64,000 bases of DNA from Cohnella cholangitidis (GCF_014107495.1 NZ_CP041969.1:1364001-1428000); one strand, 5' to 3'; positions 26,451 to 35,931 are shown, counted from the stretch's first letter. The notes: generated by a model from the letters alone, not told the origin. Numbers and translations are program-made.

Positions 26451-26548
26451 GCTTCTTCCCCTTTTCGCGCTTCGGATGCTCACCATCATAACACTACGAA
26501 GCCGAAATTCCACAGTCATTCCCTGACAAGAAGGGGAGAAAAACGCAA

Positions 26549-26577
26549 ACAAGCACGGGAACGAATCCCGTGCTTGT
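26549..26577. other. Perfect 11-bp inverted repeat in a divergent intergenic region
   Basis: ACAAGCACGGG-N7-CCCGTGCTTGT lies about 100 bp upstream of the kinase start and 60 bp upstream of the plus-strand reductase gene. No convergent transcript needs terminating here. On the minus strand it is followed by TTGCGTTTTT. It could be an operator, a 5'-leader hairpin or a remnant terminator. Confidence 0.5.
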
Positions 26578-26638
26578 CTCGTATTCAAAGGGTTGATACG
26601 TTACAATAAGAGGCAAAAAAGACTAGAGGCTGCTTCCC

Positions 26639-27259
26639 ATGAAACTGCTAATACTTGGAGCTACAGGCCGCGTGGGCAAAGAGATTACGGCGAATGCCCT
26701 GTCCGATGGCCATCTCGTAACCGTACTCGTTCGAGACCCGAACAAAATCAATGACTCTTCCGATAGACTCACGATCCTGCAAGGAGACGCTTGCTCCGAA
26801 CAAGATGTTATTAGTGCGATTCAAGGCGCGAACGCGGTCATCTGCGCGCTAGGCACGGACGGGGGTTCCGTATTGACCGACAACGTCCGCTTGCTCATCT
26901 CCGCCATGCGGAAATACGCGGTGAAACGCGTGATTACGATCGGAACGGCCGGGATCCTCGACAGCCGGGAGCATCCCGGACTGCTTAGGTACGAGGCGCC
27001 GGACTCGCGCCGGACTTCCACCCGCGCGGCGGAAGAGCATCGCAAAGCTTGGGAGCTGCTGTCCGGCTCCGGCTTGGAATGGACGATCGTCTGCCCAACC
27101 TATTTGCCCCTTGGCGAACGAACCGGCATTTATCGCATCGAGCAGAACAGATTGCCTGACGGGGGCATGTCCATATCCGTATCGGATACGGCCGATTTCG
27201 CCTACCGACAGCTTCAAAGCGCGGAGCACGTCGGCAAGCGCGTCGGCATTGCCTATTGA
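26639..27259 (+). CDS. NAD(P)-binding atypical SDR oxidoreductase
   Basis: 206 residues, with a Rossmann nucleotide motif GATGRVG (7-13) at the N-terminus and conserved LQGD, AVICALG and LEWTIVCPTYL segments of the NmrA/BVR-B-like (SDR_a5) group. No catalytic YxxxK is evident, as is usual for this class. Such proteins act as flavin or quinone reductases or as redox sensors. AGAGG lies 10 nt before the ATG. It is a single gene facing the GH42 gene. Substrate unknown. Confidence 0.8.
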   Translation: MKLLILGATGRVGKEITANALSDGHLVTVLVRDPNKINDSSDRLTILQGDACSEQDVISAIQGANAVICALGTDGGSVLTDNVRLLISAMRKYAVKRVITIGTAGILDSREHPGLLRYEAPDSRRTSTRAAEEHRKAWELLSGSGLEWTIVCPTYLPLGERTGIYRIEQNRLPDGGMSISVSDTADFAYRQLQSAEHVGKRVGIAY

Positions 27260-27284
27260 TCTTGATCGGCTATCCCTTTGTGCG

Positions 27285-29342
27285 CTACCGCTTGAGGATA
27301 ACCAATCCGTTAATCGGCAATTCAACGCTGCCTGCTACCGATTTCCCGTTTTCTATATTCGTATAATGGCGGGAGTCCAATCGGACGGTCTGCGCCGCGC
27401 GGCTGAAATTTTGGATAAAGACGAAATCGTTGTCACCGTCCGTACGGACTTGCGCCGTTACGCCCTGCGGAAGATCGGTATCGATCGCGCTTCGCAAGCC
27501 CGATTCTTTCGCGATCTCTGCATATAACTTAGTGTAAAATTCGGCGTCTTTCACCCGCGTTGCCAAGTAGTAGGATTTGCCTTCTCCTAATGCATGCCTA
27601 GTCAACGCCGGACGCCCGGCATAGAAATCGTCGCGGTATTCGGCCAAAGCTTCCGCCCCTTCAAGGTGAATCAGATCGGCGATTTCATGAGCGTCGTATT
27701 CCCCGGACAGTCCCCATGCGGACTCAGGGCGAAATACGATTCCGTTCGTATCGCGCTCGTGCAAGCCTTCCGCTTCTTCCGACCATATCCCGAGCGTCTT
27801 CCGGAGCGGTCCCGGGAATCCACCCAGATGGCACAAATCCGTTTCGTTCACGATACCCGACCAATAGGTGGACACGAAAGTTCCGCCTTGCTCGACGAAA
27901 CGCTGAATCCTTGCGCCGTCTGTTTCCGAGACCAAATAAAGCATCGGCGCCACGATGAGCTTATAGCGGGATAGATCATCCTCGATTCCGATCACGTCCG
28001 CCGGAATTCCCAGCTCCCAGAACGCCCGATAATGCTGCAGTACGGTTTCCTCGTAACGGATGCCGGAATTTCTAATCCCCTGGGCATCCTTAACCGCCCA
28101 TCGGTTATCCCAATCGAACAGAATCCCCGCTTCCGCGGGCGTCGTACAGCCGACGATATCGGACAAACCGCCCAGCAATTCGCCGACTTCCGCGACATCG
28201 CGGAAAACGCGAGTGTGCTCATGTCCGCTATGATCGATGATCGCCCCGTGGAACTTCTCGCTGGAGCCTCTGCTCTTGCGCCATTGGAAATACTGGACGG
28301 AATCCGCCCCATGAGCGACCGCTTGAAGCGACGACAGCTTGTGCATGCCCGGTCTCTTCAATTTGCTTACGGATTGCCAGTTCGTCAGGGAAGGCGTGCT
28401 TTCCATCAGCAAGAACGGCTTATTCTTGAAGGAGCGCATCATATCGTAGTGCATGGCGGTCCAAGCCGCCAACCGGGAATCGTCGCCGTCCGCGGTATAA
28501 TGCCAATCCGGGTAAGCATCCCAAGAGATCACGTCCAGTTCCTTCGCCAGCTTCCGGTAATCGATGCTCTCGGTCATGTGCATATTGGTCGTAATCGGAA
28601 TGTCGGGGTTATACGCGCGTACGACATCGATCTCATGCTTGCAGAAATCGATCGTCCGCTCGCTCACGAAACGTTTCCAATCCAGATTCAAGCCATGCAC
28701 TTGCGTTTCTCCATGATCGGAAGGAGACTCGATCTGTTCCCACGCGGTATACGTATGACTCCAGAACGTCGCCCACCATGCATGGTTAACGGCTTCCAGC
28801 GTGCCGTACTTGATCTTCAGCCAGTCTCGAAAAGCCGTCTGGCAAAGGTCGCAGTGGCACTCTCCTCCGAATTCGTTGGAAATATGCCAACCGAGGACTG
28901 CAGGATGATGGGCGTACCGCTTCGCCAGCTCCCGGTTAATAATGGCAACCTTCTCCCTGTAAACAGGGGAGGTATAACAATGGTTGTGTCTGAAGCCGTG
29001 CAAGTTGCGGACGCGGTTCGAGCCGACTCTGAGCACTTCCGGATATTTCGCGGACATCCATGCCGGACGAGCCCCGCTTGGCGTAGCTAAAAATGCATAG
29101 ATCCCGTTAGCCGCGAATAGATCCAGTTGCTTGTCCAGCCATTCGAACGTAAATACGCCCTCTTCCGGTTCAAGCTTTACCCACGAGAAGATGCCGATCG
29201 ACATGGCGTTGCAGCCCGCGAGCTTCATCATTCGAACGTCTTCGATCAGCACTTCGGGATAGTCGCTCCATTGCTCCGGATTATAGTCTGCACCGTGCAG
29301 CATGACGGGCAGCTTCGAACTGATCGGCGGAAATTTTTTCAT
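27285..29342 (-). CDS. GH42 beta-galactosidase
   Basis: 685 residues from the ATG at 29342 (AGGAG 8 nt upstream). The TIM barrel carries the acid/base E157 (GWHISNEFGG) and nucleophile E314 (LLMESTPS). The zinc site of many GH42 enzymes is present: C122, C162, C164 and C167 (ECHCDLC). A trimerisation domain and a C-terminal beta domain follow. No signal peptide, so it hydrolyses imported beta-galactosides. It is divergent from an AraC-type regulator gene, which probably controls it. Confidence 0.93.
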   Translation of the reverse strand: MKKFPPISSKLPVMLHGADYNPEQWSDYPEVLIEDVRMMKLAGCNAMSIGIFSWVKLEPEEGVFTFEWLDKQLDLFAANGIYAFLATPSGARPAWMSAKYPEVLRVGSNRVRNLHGFRHNHCYTSPVYREKVAIINRELAKRYAHHPAVLGWHISNEFGGECHCDLCQTAFRDWLKIKYGTLEAVNHAWWATFWSHTYTAWEQIESPSDHGETQVHGLNLDWKRFVSERTIDFCKHEIDVVRAYNPDIPITTNMHMTESIDYRKLAKELDVISWDAYPDWHYTADGDDSRLAAWTAMHYDMMRSFKNKPFLLMESTPSLTNWQSVSKLKRPGMHKLSSLQAVAHGADSVQYFQWRKSRGSSEKFHGAIIDHSGHEHTRVFRDVAEVGELLGGLSDIVGCTTPAEAGILFDWDNRWAVKDAQGIRNSGIRYEETVLQHYRAFWELGIPADVIGIEDDLSRYKLIVAPMLYLVSETDGARIQRFVEQGGTFVSTYWSGIVNETDLCHLGGFPGPLRKTLGIWSEEAEGLHERDTNGIVFRPESAWGLSGEYDAHEIADLIHLEGAEALAEYRDDFYAGRPALTRHALGEGKSYYLATRVKDAEFYTKLYAEIAKESGLRSAIDTDLPQGVTAQVRTDGDNDFVFIQNFSRAAQTVRLDSRHYTNIENGKSVAGSVELPINGLVILKR

Positions 29343-29413
29343 AACATTCGCTCCTCTTCGTCTCTTATCCATCTATCGGACATTCTTCTTATTTCTACGC
29401 TCGGCTCAATGTT

Positions 29414-29432
29414 GATCATTATGATAATGATC
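29414..29432. promoter_or_regulatory. Perfect 9-1-9 palindrome between GH42 and AraC genes
   Basis: GATCATTAT-G-ATAATGATC is a perfect inverted repeat with a one-base centre, in the 184-bp divergent region (start codons at 29342 and 29527). It overlaps TATGATAAT-like -10 material on both strands. It is the most likely binding site for the neighbouring AraC protein or another dimeric regulator. Confidence 0.55.
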
Positions 29433-29526
29433 GATTACAATGATAAACATAGCATAGAGAGGCTATCTTTCAGTAGCATTCGAAACTCAACTTGATAGCA
29501 CATAATGAAGATGAGGAGAGACGAGC

Positions 29527-30399
29527 GTGCTTCCTTTCCGCCTGATCGAAACTTCGGCCGCCCACCATTCCTTGCCGCTATACGCCTATTCCGCGGGCAG
29601 GCACCACCAATACTACCATTATCGTCCCGACGGATTTCCTTCCTATCAAATCTTCTTGATCAGAAGCGGAGAAGGCTTATTTCGCGATTTGGCGAACGGC
29701 GTTGAATTCGCTCTTTCCGCAGGCCAAGCCTTCGCGATCCCGCCCGATCTTCCTCATGAATACTATCCGCTCTCGCACGAGCCGTGGCACGTCGGCTTCG
29801 TCGGATTCAACGGCACTCTTGCCTCTTCCGCTTTAGAACAAACAAGGTTACTGCCTTCCACGCCGCTGGAGCCGGATCAATTCGAGGCTTGTTGGGATCA
29901 TATCGGAGAAATCTGGCTCGATTCCCATGAGCTTGGAGACCAACGATTGCTCGACCTATCGGTGAAGCTGTATCAACTGATGCTTCTCTTGCGGAACCGG
30001 AAACCGCACGCCGACGACTCGTCCCCTCTTCCCGCGGAAGAAGCGCGCAACCAAACGCTGCAAAAAGCATTGCTGCTGATGAACCAGCATTTCACCGAGC
30101 CGCTCCTGATCTCGAATCTAGCGAGCGCCGTCGGTTATTCCTCGCAGCATTTTCAAAAGTTGTTCCGACAACAATTCCATATCACTCCGCACCAATACTT
30201 GCAAAACTTGCGCATGGAAAGAGCCGTTCAGCTCCTTCAAGAAAACGGGTCTTTGCAAATCCAAGAGGTTGCGAGGCAAGCCGGGATGGAAACGAACTAT
30301 TTCGTGCGCCTGTTCCGCTCAACGTACGGGCACACGCCAAGAGCTTGGAGAGCGTTGAACGGATCAAGCAGGAATGAACTTGCCCATAATCTGTTATAG
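29527..30399 (+). CDS. AraC-family transcriptional regulator
   Basis: 290 residues starting at GTG 29527 with AGGAG 8 nt upstream. The N-terminal cupin-like sugar-sensing domain (about 1-160: IFLIRSGEGLF, AIPPDLPHEYYP, WHVGFVGFNG) precedes two HTH motifs (about 190-285: ISNLASAVGYSSQHFQKLFRQQF and IQEVARQAGMETNYFVRLFRSTYG). It is transcribed away from the GH42 gene and probably activates it when its sugar is bound. Confidence 0.92.
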   Translation: MLPFRLIETSAAHHSLPLYAYSAGRHHQYYHYRPDGFPSYQIFLIRSGEGLFRDLANGVEFALSAGQAFAIPPDLPHEYYPLSHEPWHVGFVGFNGTLASSALEQTRLLPSTPLEPDQFEACWDHIGEIWLDSHELGDQRLLDLSVKLYQLMLLLRNRKPHADDSSPLPAEEARNQTLQKALLLMNQHFTEPLLISNLASAVGYSSQHFQKLFRQQFHITPHQYLQNLRMERAVQLLQENGSLQIQEVARQAGMETNYFVRLFRSTYGHTPRAWRALNGSSRNELAHNLL

Positions 30400-30421
30400 A
30401 ACGAAATCGAAAAATGACGGG

Positions 30422-30440
30422 CAGGGATAAAAGCTCCCTG
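30422..30440. terminator. Weak bidirectional terminator between convergent genes
   Basis: CAGGGA-N7-TCCCTG lies between the AraC gene (plus) and a solute-binding protein gene (minus). T-rich stretches occur on both sides (CATTTTTCG on minus, GATATTTTTT on plus), but each is several bases away from the stem. Confidence 0.5.
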
Positions 30441-30472
30441 ACGCCGCCATTTCTTATATTGCGTGATATTTT

Positions 30473-32023
30473 TTATTCCCGTTGCGATCGCAAATACTCC
30501 CGAGTCTGTATTTTGGCTTCCGCCAACACCTTTTGGAAACCCGCTTTGTTGATTTCGGTCTCCGCTTGCTTGAACGCCTCGTCCACGTCGCGGACCATGC
30601 CGCTCAGCAGCGGGTTCATATATTGAATCGCGGCCTCGTTTATCCGATCTAGCTCCCCTTGAACCGAAAGCGCGTTAAAGTTAAACGCCGAATAGGTAAA
30701 CGGGATCAGCATATCCTGAATGTTTTCTTTATGTTTCATGTATTTGTCGTTCCAGCTGGCCAGCGGCAACAGCTGGTTCTTGTTCGTAAACCAGAAACCC
30801 GCGGCATCCGGAGCGTAATCGTTCCGTTCCGCGCTCATCCCGGCGGGAAAAGCGATTTTGTCGTTCTCGACGACGTAGTTTTTCCCTTGGATGCCATAGT
30901 ACGCAAGCCGGTTATACTCCGGATCTTCCATGAGCAGATCCAACATCCGCATCGTAAGCTCGATATGCTTGGAATCCGTTGCGATGGCCGCTCCGTTATT
31001 AATATAGGAATCCATAACGTAGGTCTTGTTCGGAGAGAGGTTCGGAATAATATCGACCTCCCATCCTTGCTGCTCCGCCTTCGCGATCGTGGATTGGATG
31101 TCGTTGCTGTTGCCGTAAGCGACTGCCGACTTGCCTTCCTCGAAGGACGATTTGCTTCTAATCTTGTTAGCGAACGCGTCGTGATTGATGTATCCCTTGT
31201 CATACCAGCTCTTCACGATTTTCGCTACTTGAATATAGTTCGAGCGAAGCGGCTCGTCGAATAGAGTGAGCAGCTTCCCGCTAGGATCGTCCCAATCGGT
31301 AAACACGCCCGAGAATCCGTTGGTCGTCATAATGACGTCTACGGTCGCGGGCCCGAGCTCCCATTGCAGGTTGGAGTGGGTTTTGGTGAAATCGTATTGC
31401 TTATCCACCTGGATCGGAACCATGTCCGGCTCGTTCTTCTTCACCGCCGCCAAGTACGGTTCCAGCTCGGATACTTTGGTCATCTCCGGCAGCCCGTATT
31501 TCTTCCGCAAATCCGCTCGAATGAGCGTTACCGGCACCTTGATATCCGGCGTAGACGTCGGGATCATATAAATTTTTCCGCCGACTTCGGCTTCCTTCCA
31601 CGCCTTCGGATTCGTCGCGCCGTAGTGTCTGGGCATGTATTGCTTGACCATCTCCTCGGTAATTTCCCGGAACGATCCTTTCGTCGCTTCCTGGGAATAA
31701 TAAGCCCAGTTCGCCGCGAATATAAAATCGACGTTCTCGCCGGAGGACAACACAAGCGGGTAACGGGCCGCCATATCTCCCCATTGGATGTAGCGCAACT
31801 CAAGCCTCGCATGAATGTCCTTCTCCAGCTTGCGATTCAGCTCTTCAAGCACCTCGGGAAGCCCGCTCGGCGCGCTGCCGATCAAATATCCGACCAGAGT
31901 GACGACTTTCTGGTTTCCGCTCTTCGTCTCCGAAATCCCCTTGCCTTGACCGAAACACGAAGTAACCGCCAAGCTTAATATGAAGACGAGCACCATGCTC
32001 AGCATCCGTTTTGTTTTTACCAT
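30473..32023 (-). CDS. YtcQ-like ABC transporter substrate-binding lipoprotein, second copy
   Basis: 516 residues with GGGAGG before the ATG. The signal ends SLAVTSCFGQ (lipobox VTSC). It carries the two-domain binding fold plus the DUF3502-type C-terminal segment of LipO/YtcQ proteins. It is colinear with the protein encoded just upstream (32155-33768), with long shared blocks such as FRxIT/V, MIPTSTPD.KVPVTLIR.DLRKKYG and KSWYDKGYIN. The linker here is short, unlike the Ser/Ala-rich linker of the paralogue. It looks like a tandem duplicate with altered specificity. Confidence 0.9.
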   Translation of the reverse strand: MVKTKRMLSMVLVFILSLAVTSCFGQGKGISETKSGNQKVVTLVGYLIGSAPSGLPEVLEELNRKLEKDIHARLELRYIQWGDMAARYPLVLSSGENVDFIFAANWAYYSQEATKGSFREITEEMVKQYMPRHYGATNPKAWKEAEVGGKIYMIPTSTPDIKVPVTLIRADLRKKYGLPEMTKVSELEPYLAAVKKNEPDMVPIQVDKQYDFTKTHSNLQWELGPATVDVIMTTNGFSGVFTDWDDPSGKLLTLFDEPLRSNYIQVAKIVKSWYDKGYINHDAFANKIRSKSSFEEGKSAVAYGNSNDIQSTIAKAEQQGWEVDIIPNLSPNKTYVMDSYINNGAAIATDSKHIELTMRMLDLLMEDPEYNRLAYYGIQGKNYVVENDKIAFPAGMSAERNDYAPDAAGFWFTNKNQLLPLASWNDKYMKHKENIQDMLIPFTYSAFNFNALSVQGELDRINEAAIQYMNPLLSGMVRDVDEAFKQAETEINKAGFQKVLAEAKIQTREYLRSQRE

Positions 32024-32100
32024 TATGTCCCTCCCTGGATGCCAGTCAATCCTTAATCTTTTCGCGATCGTACCGCCGTAATCCTCTAGGCAACAATTGG

Positions 32101-32131
32101 AAAAGGAGCCTAACCTTAGCGGTCGGCTCCT
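32101..32131 (-). terminator. Terminator between the tandem SBP genes
   Basis: Minus-strand AGGAGCC-N17-GGCTCCT followed by TTTT, 24 bp after the stop of the first SBP. It would lower expression of the second copy relative to the first. Confidence 0.75.
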
Positions 32132-32154
32132 CCGGTATTCCCGTACCGGCTATC

Positions 32155-33768
32155 TTATTTTTGCGAAGCTAGATAAGCTTGCGTTTGCGCGTTCGCTTCG
32201 GCCAAGATCGCATCAAGGCCTGCCTTCTTCACTTTTTCCTCCAGCGTTGCGTACGCGGCGTCTACGTCTTTCACGATACCGCCTTGGATCGGCAGCTGGT
32301 ATTGCGTTCCCACCGTACCCATCGTCGCAAGCTCGGTCTTGATTTTGGAAGTATCCATAGCGAAAGAGTTATAGACGTATGGAACCAAGATGTTTTTCAA
32401 GGATTGCTTGTGGGCAACGTACTGCTCGTTCCAGGAAGCGAGCGGCAAGTGCTGGCTCTTGTTCGTGAACCAGAAGCCCGCGGCATCCGGCGGATACGTG
32501 TTGGATTCCGCCGTAACGCCGTCCGGCAACGCGATCTTGCCGTCTTTGACGACGTAGTTGACGCCTTCGATTCCGAAGTAAACGAGATTGTTGTACGAAG
32601 GCTCTTCCATGATTAGATCCAACGCCATCATCGCGCGCTCCGGATTTTTCGAGCCGGCCGCGATCGATACCCCGTTGTTGATGTAAGGGTCTTGCGGATA
32701 CGTGCCTTTGGACGAAAGGTTAGGAATGATTTCGACTTCCCAGCCGTTCTCGGCCGCTTTCGCGAGCGTGCCTTGAATGTCGTTCGTATTTCCGTATGCG
32801 ACGGCGGATTTGCCTTGCTCGAACGCGTCCTTGCTGCGTACTTTGTTGGAAATGGCGTTTTTGTTGATGTACCCTTTGTCGTACCAGGATTTGATGACTT
32901 TCGCGGTCGCTTTCTGGCTGTCCATAATGTAAGGATCGAATTGGGAATACACTTTGCCGGAAGCGTCGTCCCACTCCGTATGCACGCCGGACCAGCCGTT
33001 CGTGATCAATACCGTATCAACCGTTGCATGGCCCGTTTCCCACTCCAAGTTAAAGAACGATTTTCCAAAATCGTATTGGCTGTCCGCGTTAATCGGAATC
33101 ATGCCTTTCTCGTTCTGCTTGATCGCTTCCAAGTAAGGCTCGATATCTTTGAATTTCGTGATTTCCGGAATGCCGTATTTCTTGCGCAGGTCGCCGCGAA
33201 TCAACGTTACCGGTACCTTTTGGTCAGGCGTGGACGTCGGGATCATGAAGATTTTGCCGCCGATCGACGCTTCCTTCCAAGCGACCTCGCTTGTCGCCGC
33301 GAAATGCTTCGGCATGTACTTCTCAAGATCGGCTTGCGTAACTTCGCGGAACGCGCCTTTCGCCGCTTCTTGGTTGTAGAACGCCCAGTTGGCGGAGTAG
33401 ATGAAGTCCACGTCTTCGCCCGCGGCGAGCACGAGAGGATACTTGGAGCTCAGGTCGCCCCAGCCGATATAACGGAATTCGATCGTCGCGTTAATGTCCG
33501 CTTTCAGCTTTTTGTTAAGCTCATCCACGACCGCGCTCATGCCGACCGGCGCATCGCCGAGCAAATAACCGATTAGTTTTACTTCTTTGGATGTATCGAC
33601 CGCATTGTCCGGGCTAGCCGACTCGGATGCCGACGGCGAATTGGATGCGCTTGGCGCCGCGCTGCTTTCTTTAGCTTGTTCGTTATTATTGTTGCCGCAC
33701 CCTGCCAAGACCAACGTAAAAGCGATGATCGCCGAAATCAAGGTCATGAACATTTTAGACTTAGCCAT
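32155..33768 (-). CDS. YtcQ-like ABC transporter substrate-binding lipoprotein, first copy
   Basis: 537 residues, AGGAGG 8 nt before the ATG. The signal ends LVLAGCGNN, followed by a Ser/Ala/Pro linker (SAAPSASNSPSASESASPD), a bilobed SBP fold and the DUF3502-type C-terminus (about 400-537). It is encoded directly after the LplB/LplC-type permease genes, so it is their receptor. Related B. subtilis YtcQ-YteP-YtcP imports unsaturated rhamnogalacturonan oligosaccharides; I cannot fix the substrate here. Confidence 0.92.
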   Translation of the reverse strand: MAKSKMFMTLISAIIAFTLVLAGCGNNNNEQAKESSAAPSASNSPSASESASPDNAVDTSKEVKLIGYLLGDAPVGMSAVVDELNKKLKADINATIEFRYIGWGDLSSKYPLVLAAGEDVDFIYSANWAFYNQEAAKGAFREVTQADLEKYMPKHFAATSEVAWKEASIGGKIFMIPTSTPDQKVPVTLIRGDLRKKYGIPEITKFKDIEPYLEAIKQNEKGMIPINADSQYDFGKSFFNLEWETGHATVDTVLITNGWSGVHTEWDDASGKVYSQFDPYIMDSQKATAKVIKSWYDKGYINKNAISNKVRSKDAFEQGKSAVAYGNTNDIQGTLAKAAENGWEVEIIPNLSSKGTYPQDPYINNGVSIAAGSKNPERAMMALDLIMEEPSYNNLVYFGIEGVNYVVKDGKIALPDGVTAESNTYPPDAAGFWFTNKSQHLPLASWNEQYVAHKQSLKNILVPYVYNSFAMDTSKIKTELATMGTVGTQYQLPIQGGIVKDVDAAYATLEEKVKKAGLDAILAEANAQTQAYLASQK

Positions 33769-33898
33769 TGAAATCCTCCTAAATGATGAATGATAAGTAA
33801 TTGGCGAAAATAATCCCCCTGCGAATCTCTGAAACTAATCTTGCGCCGAGCCTTAGCTAGCGAGACTCACCTCCCTCAAGGATGAATGGTCATCTTCA

Positions 33899-34780
33899 TT
33901 AGCCTTTGACCGCTCCGACCGTGATGCCGGAGACGAAATACTTTTGCACGAACGGATAGAGAAGAACGATCGGTCCCGTCGCCACGATCGTGAGCGCCAG
34001 CTTCAGCGATTCCTTCGGCATATCCAACCGCGGAACGCTGTTTACGATCTGCGTGGAGAAGTTCGCGCTGGATAGAATGCGATAGAGCGTATATTGCAGC
34101 GTGTACAGGTTTTCTTTCTCGATGAACATGAGCGGCGTCCACCAGTCGTTCCAGTAGCCGAGCGCCGTGAACATGCCGATGGCTGCGAGCCCGGGTTTCG
34201 ACAGCGGAAGGATGATCTGGATGAAAATCCTGAAGTCGCCCGCTCCGTCGATTTTCGAAGACTCGATCAAGGCGTCCGGAATAGAGCCGCTAATGAAATT
34301 TCGTAGGATTAGAATGTTGAATACGCTGAACATCCCGCATAGCAACAACACAAGAACGTGGTTTTTCAAATGCAGATCTTGCACGATCATGAGGTAGAAC
34401 GGAACCAATCCGCCGTTGAACAACGTCGTGAAGAACAGGAAGAACGCCAGGCTGTTCCGGTACCGTACATCCTTGCGGAACATGACGTACGCGGCCATCA
34501 TGGAGACGAACAAGGACACCAGCGTACCCACGACGGTTACGAATATCGTCACCCCATAGGAACGCAATATTTTTTGCGGGTTCTGAAACACCATTTCATA
34601 GGCGTCCAGCGAGAATTCTTTCGGGATCAAGGAGTATCCGTAATAAATAATGGAATGCTCGGTGGAAAAAGAGTTAATGGCCACCACGAAGAAAGGAACT
34701 ACGGCGATTAAGGCGAACAGCCCGACTATGACATGTCCGATTAGGTTTAATAAAGTTACGTCCCGCGAACGAATTCCCAT
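33899..34780 (-). CDS. LplC/YtcP-like ABC transporter permease
   Basis: 293 residues. ATG at 34780 follows GAGGTG by 6 nt; a GTG 9 nt upstream lies within that site. Six helices, an EAA-type loop (PDALIESSKIDGAGDFRIFIQIILPLSK) and the C-terminus KYFVSGITVGAVKG characterise the family. It pairs with the LplB-like subunit encoded just before it. Confidence 0.92.
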   Translation of the reverse strand: MGIRSRDVTLLNLIGHVIVGLFALIAVVPFFVVAINSFSTEHSIIYYGYSLIPKEFSLDAYEMVFQNPQKILRSYGVTIFVTVVGTLVSLFVSMMAAYVMFRKDVRYRNSLAFFLFFTTLFNGGLVPFYLMIVQDLHLKNHVLVLLLCGMFSVFNILILRNFISGSIPDALIESSKIDGAGDFRIFIQIILPLSKPGLAAIGMFTALGYWNDWWTPLMFIEKENLYTLQYTLYRILSSANFSTQIVNSVPRLDMPKESLKLALTIVATGPIVLLYPFVQKYFVSGITVGAVKG

Positions 34781-34804
34781 GCGTATCACCTCGATGGATT
34801 GTTT

Positions 34805-35722
34805 TTAGAATAAGGCGTAGTCGCGATCGTACTTCTTGACCAGCCCGTTCGCGAGCAGAATGATGACGAAACAGAGAACGGATTGGTACAAGCCGCCGGC
34901 GGATGCCATGCCGAAGTCCGGGCTGAGCACAAGCGAACGGAATACGAGCGTATCGATAATATCCGTTCCGTCCATCAGGATGCCGTTGTTGCCGATCAGC
35001 TGATAGAACATATCGAATTCGCCGCGCATGATTCTTCCGATACCGAGCAGCACGAGAATAATCGTCGTCGGCTTGAGCAGCGGGAGCGTCAGGTAACGGA
35101 TTCTCTGGAAAATGTTCGCCCCGTCGATCTTCGCCGCTTCGTTAATCGAGTTATCCAGCCCCATAATCGCCGAAAGGTACAAAATGCTTCCGAAACCGAC
35201 CCATTTCCATACGTAGAAAAAAGGGAGGATGAAGTACCAGTAGCTCACGTTAGAGTAAATGTCGATTGGTTCGATGCCCATATTCTTGAGCAGGGTATTG
35301 ATGACGCCGAACTCGTAATTGAACAAGTTGTACACGATTGCCGCTACCGCTACCCACGATAGGAAGTAAGGCAGGAACAGCAGCGTTTGCGCCGTTTTCT
35401 TGAAGATTTTGCCCGCCATCTCCGAGATGAGCACGGCGACCAGAATCGAGAAAAACGTATAGGCGCCAAGGAACACGATATTGTATAAAAAAGTGTTTCG
35501 GGTAACTAGCCATGCTTTGCCCGAGCCGAAGAAATACTCGAAGTTGTCCCAACCGACCCAAGGGCTGCCGAACATTCCGCCGGAATAGTTAAAGTTCTTG
35601 AACGCGACTATTATTCCGGCCATCGGATAGTAGTTAAAGACGATAAAATAAGCCGCGATCGGGACGAACATCAAGTAAAGAACTTTGTTCTTCATGAGTT
35701 CGTGAATAAACCCTTTGTGCAC
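34805..35722 (-). CDS. LplB/YteP-like ABC transporter permease
   Basis: 305 residues, probably from GTG 35722 (AAGGG 6 nt upstream); an ATG nine codons later is an alternative. The N-terminal YLMFVPIAAYFIVFNYYPMAGI and the IGMFGSPWVGWDNFEYFF-like segment are typical of LplB proteins, as are the EAA loop (SINEAAKIDGANIFQRIRYLTLPLLK) and the C-terminal KYDRDYALF. It is the first gene of the third transporter operon and is divergent from a YesMN pair. Confidence 0.92.
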   Translation of the reverse strand: MHKGFIHELMKNKVLYLMFVPIAAYFIVFNYYPMAGIIVAFKNFNYSGGMFGSPWVGWDNFEYFFGSGKAWLVTRNTFLYNIVFLGAYTFFSILVAVLISEMAGKIFKKTAQTLLFLPYFLSWVAVAAIVYNLFNYEFGVINTLLKNMGIEPIDIYSNVSYWYFILPFFYVWKWVGFGSILYLSAIMGLDNSINEAAKIDGANIFQRIRYLTLPLLKPTTIILVLLGIGRIMRGEFDMFYQLIGNNGILMDGTDIIDTLVFRSLVLSPDFGMASAGGLYQSVLCFVIILLANGLVKKYDRDYALF

Positions 35723-35756
35723 GTAGATCCCTTCTCTCCTATCGATTGTCTGTCTC

Positions 35757-35782
35757 TGGATGCGCTTACAGGTGTAATTATA
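35757..35782 (-). promoter_or_regulatory. Promoter and cre-like site of the third transporter operon
   Basis: Minus-strand TATAAT at 35777-35782 (with a weak -35, TTCTTA, 17 bp upstream) is followed by TGTAAGCGCATCCA at 35757-35770, which fits TGNAANCGNWNNCW. The cre-like site would overlap the transcription start, the usual place for CcpA repression. Confidence 0.5.
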
Positions 35783-35867
35783 AGGAACCCGATTTTGTTT
35801 AAGAATGACACAGGATTACGATTTTCTTGGTTAGATTACGGAATTGCGATTTCCGGTTTAAGGGCTG

Positions 35868-35896
35868 TTGCGCATATTCGAAATCCGATATATATT
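35868..35896 (+). promoter_or_regulatory. Putative promoter of the third YesN/YesM pair
   Basis: TTGCGC (35868-35873), 17-bp spacer, TATATT (35891-35896), 36 bp before the response-regulator start. Sigma-A-like but with an imperfect -35. Confidence 0.4.
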
Positions 35897-35931
35897 GTAG
35901 GCACACATTAGCAAGAGGGGGTCCTGTAGCG

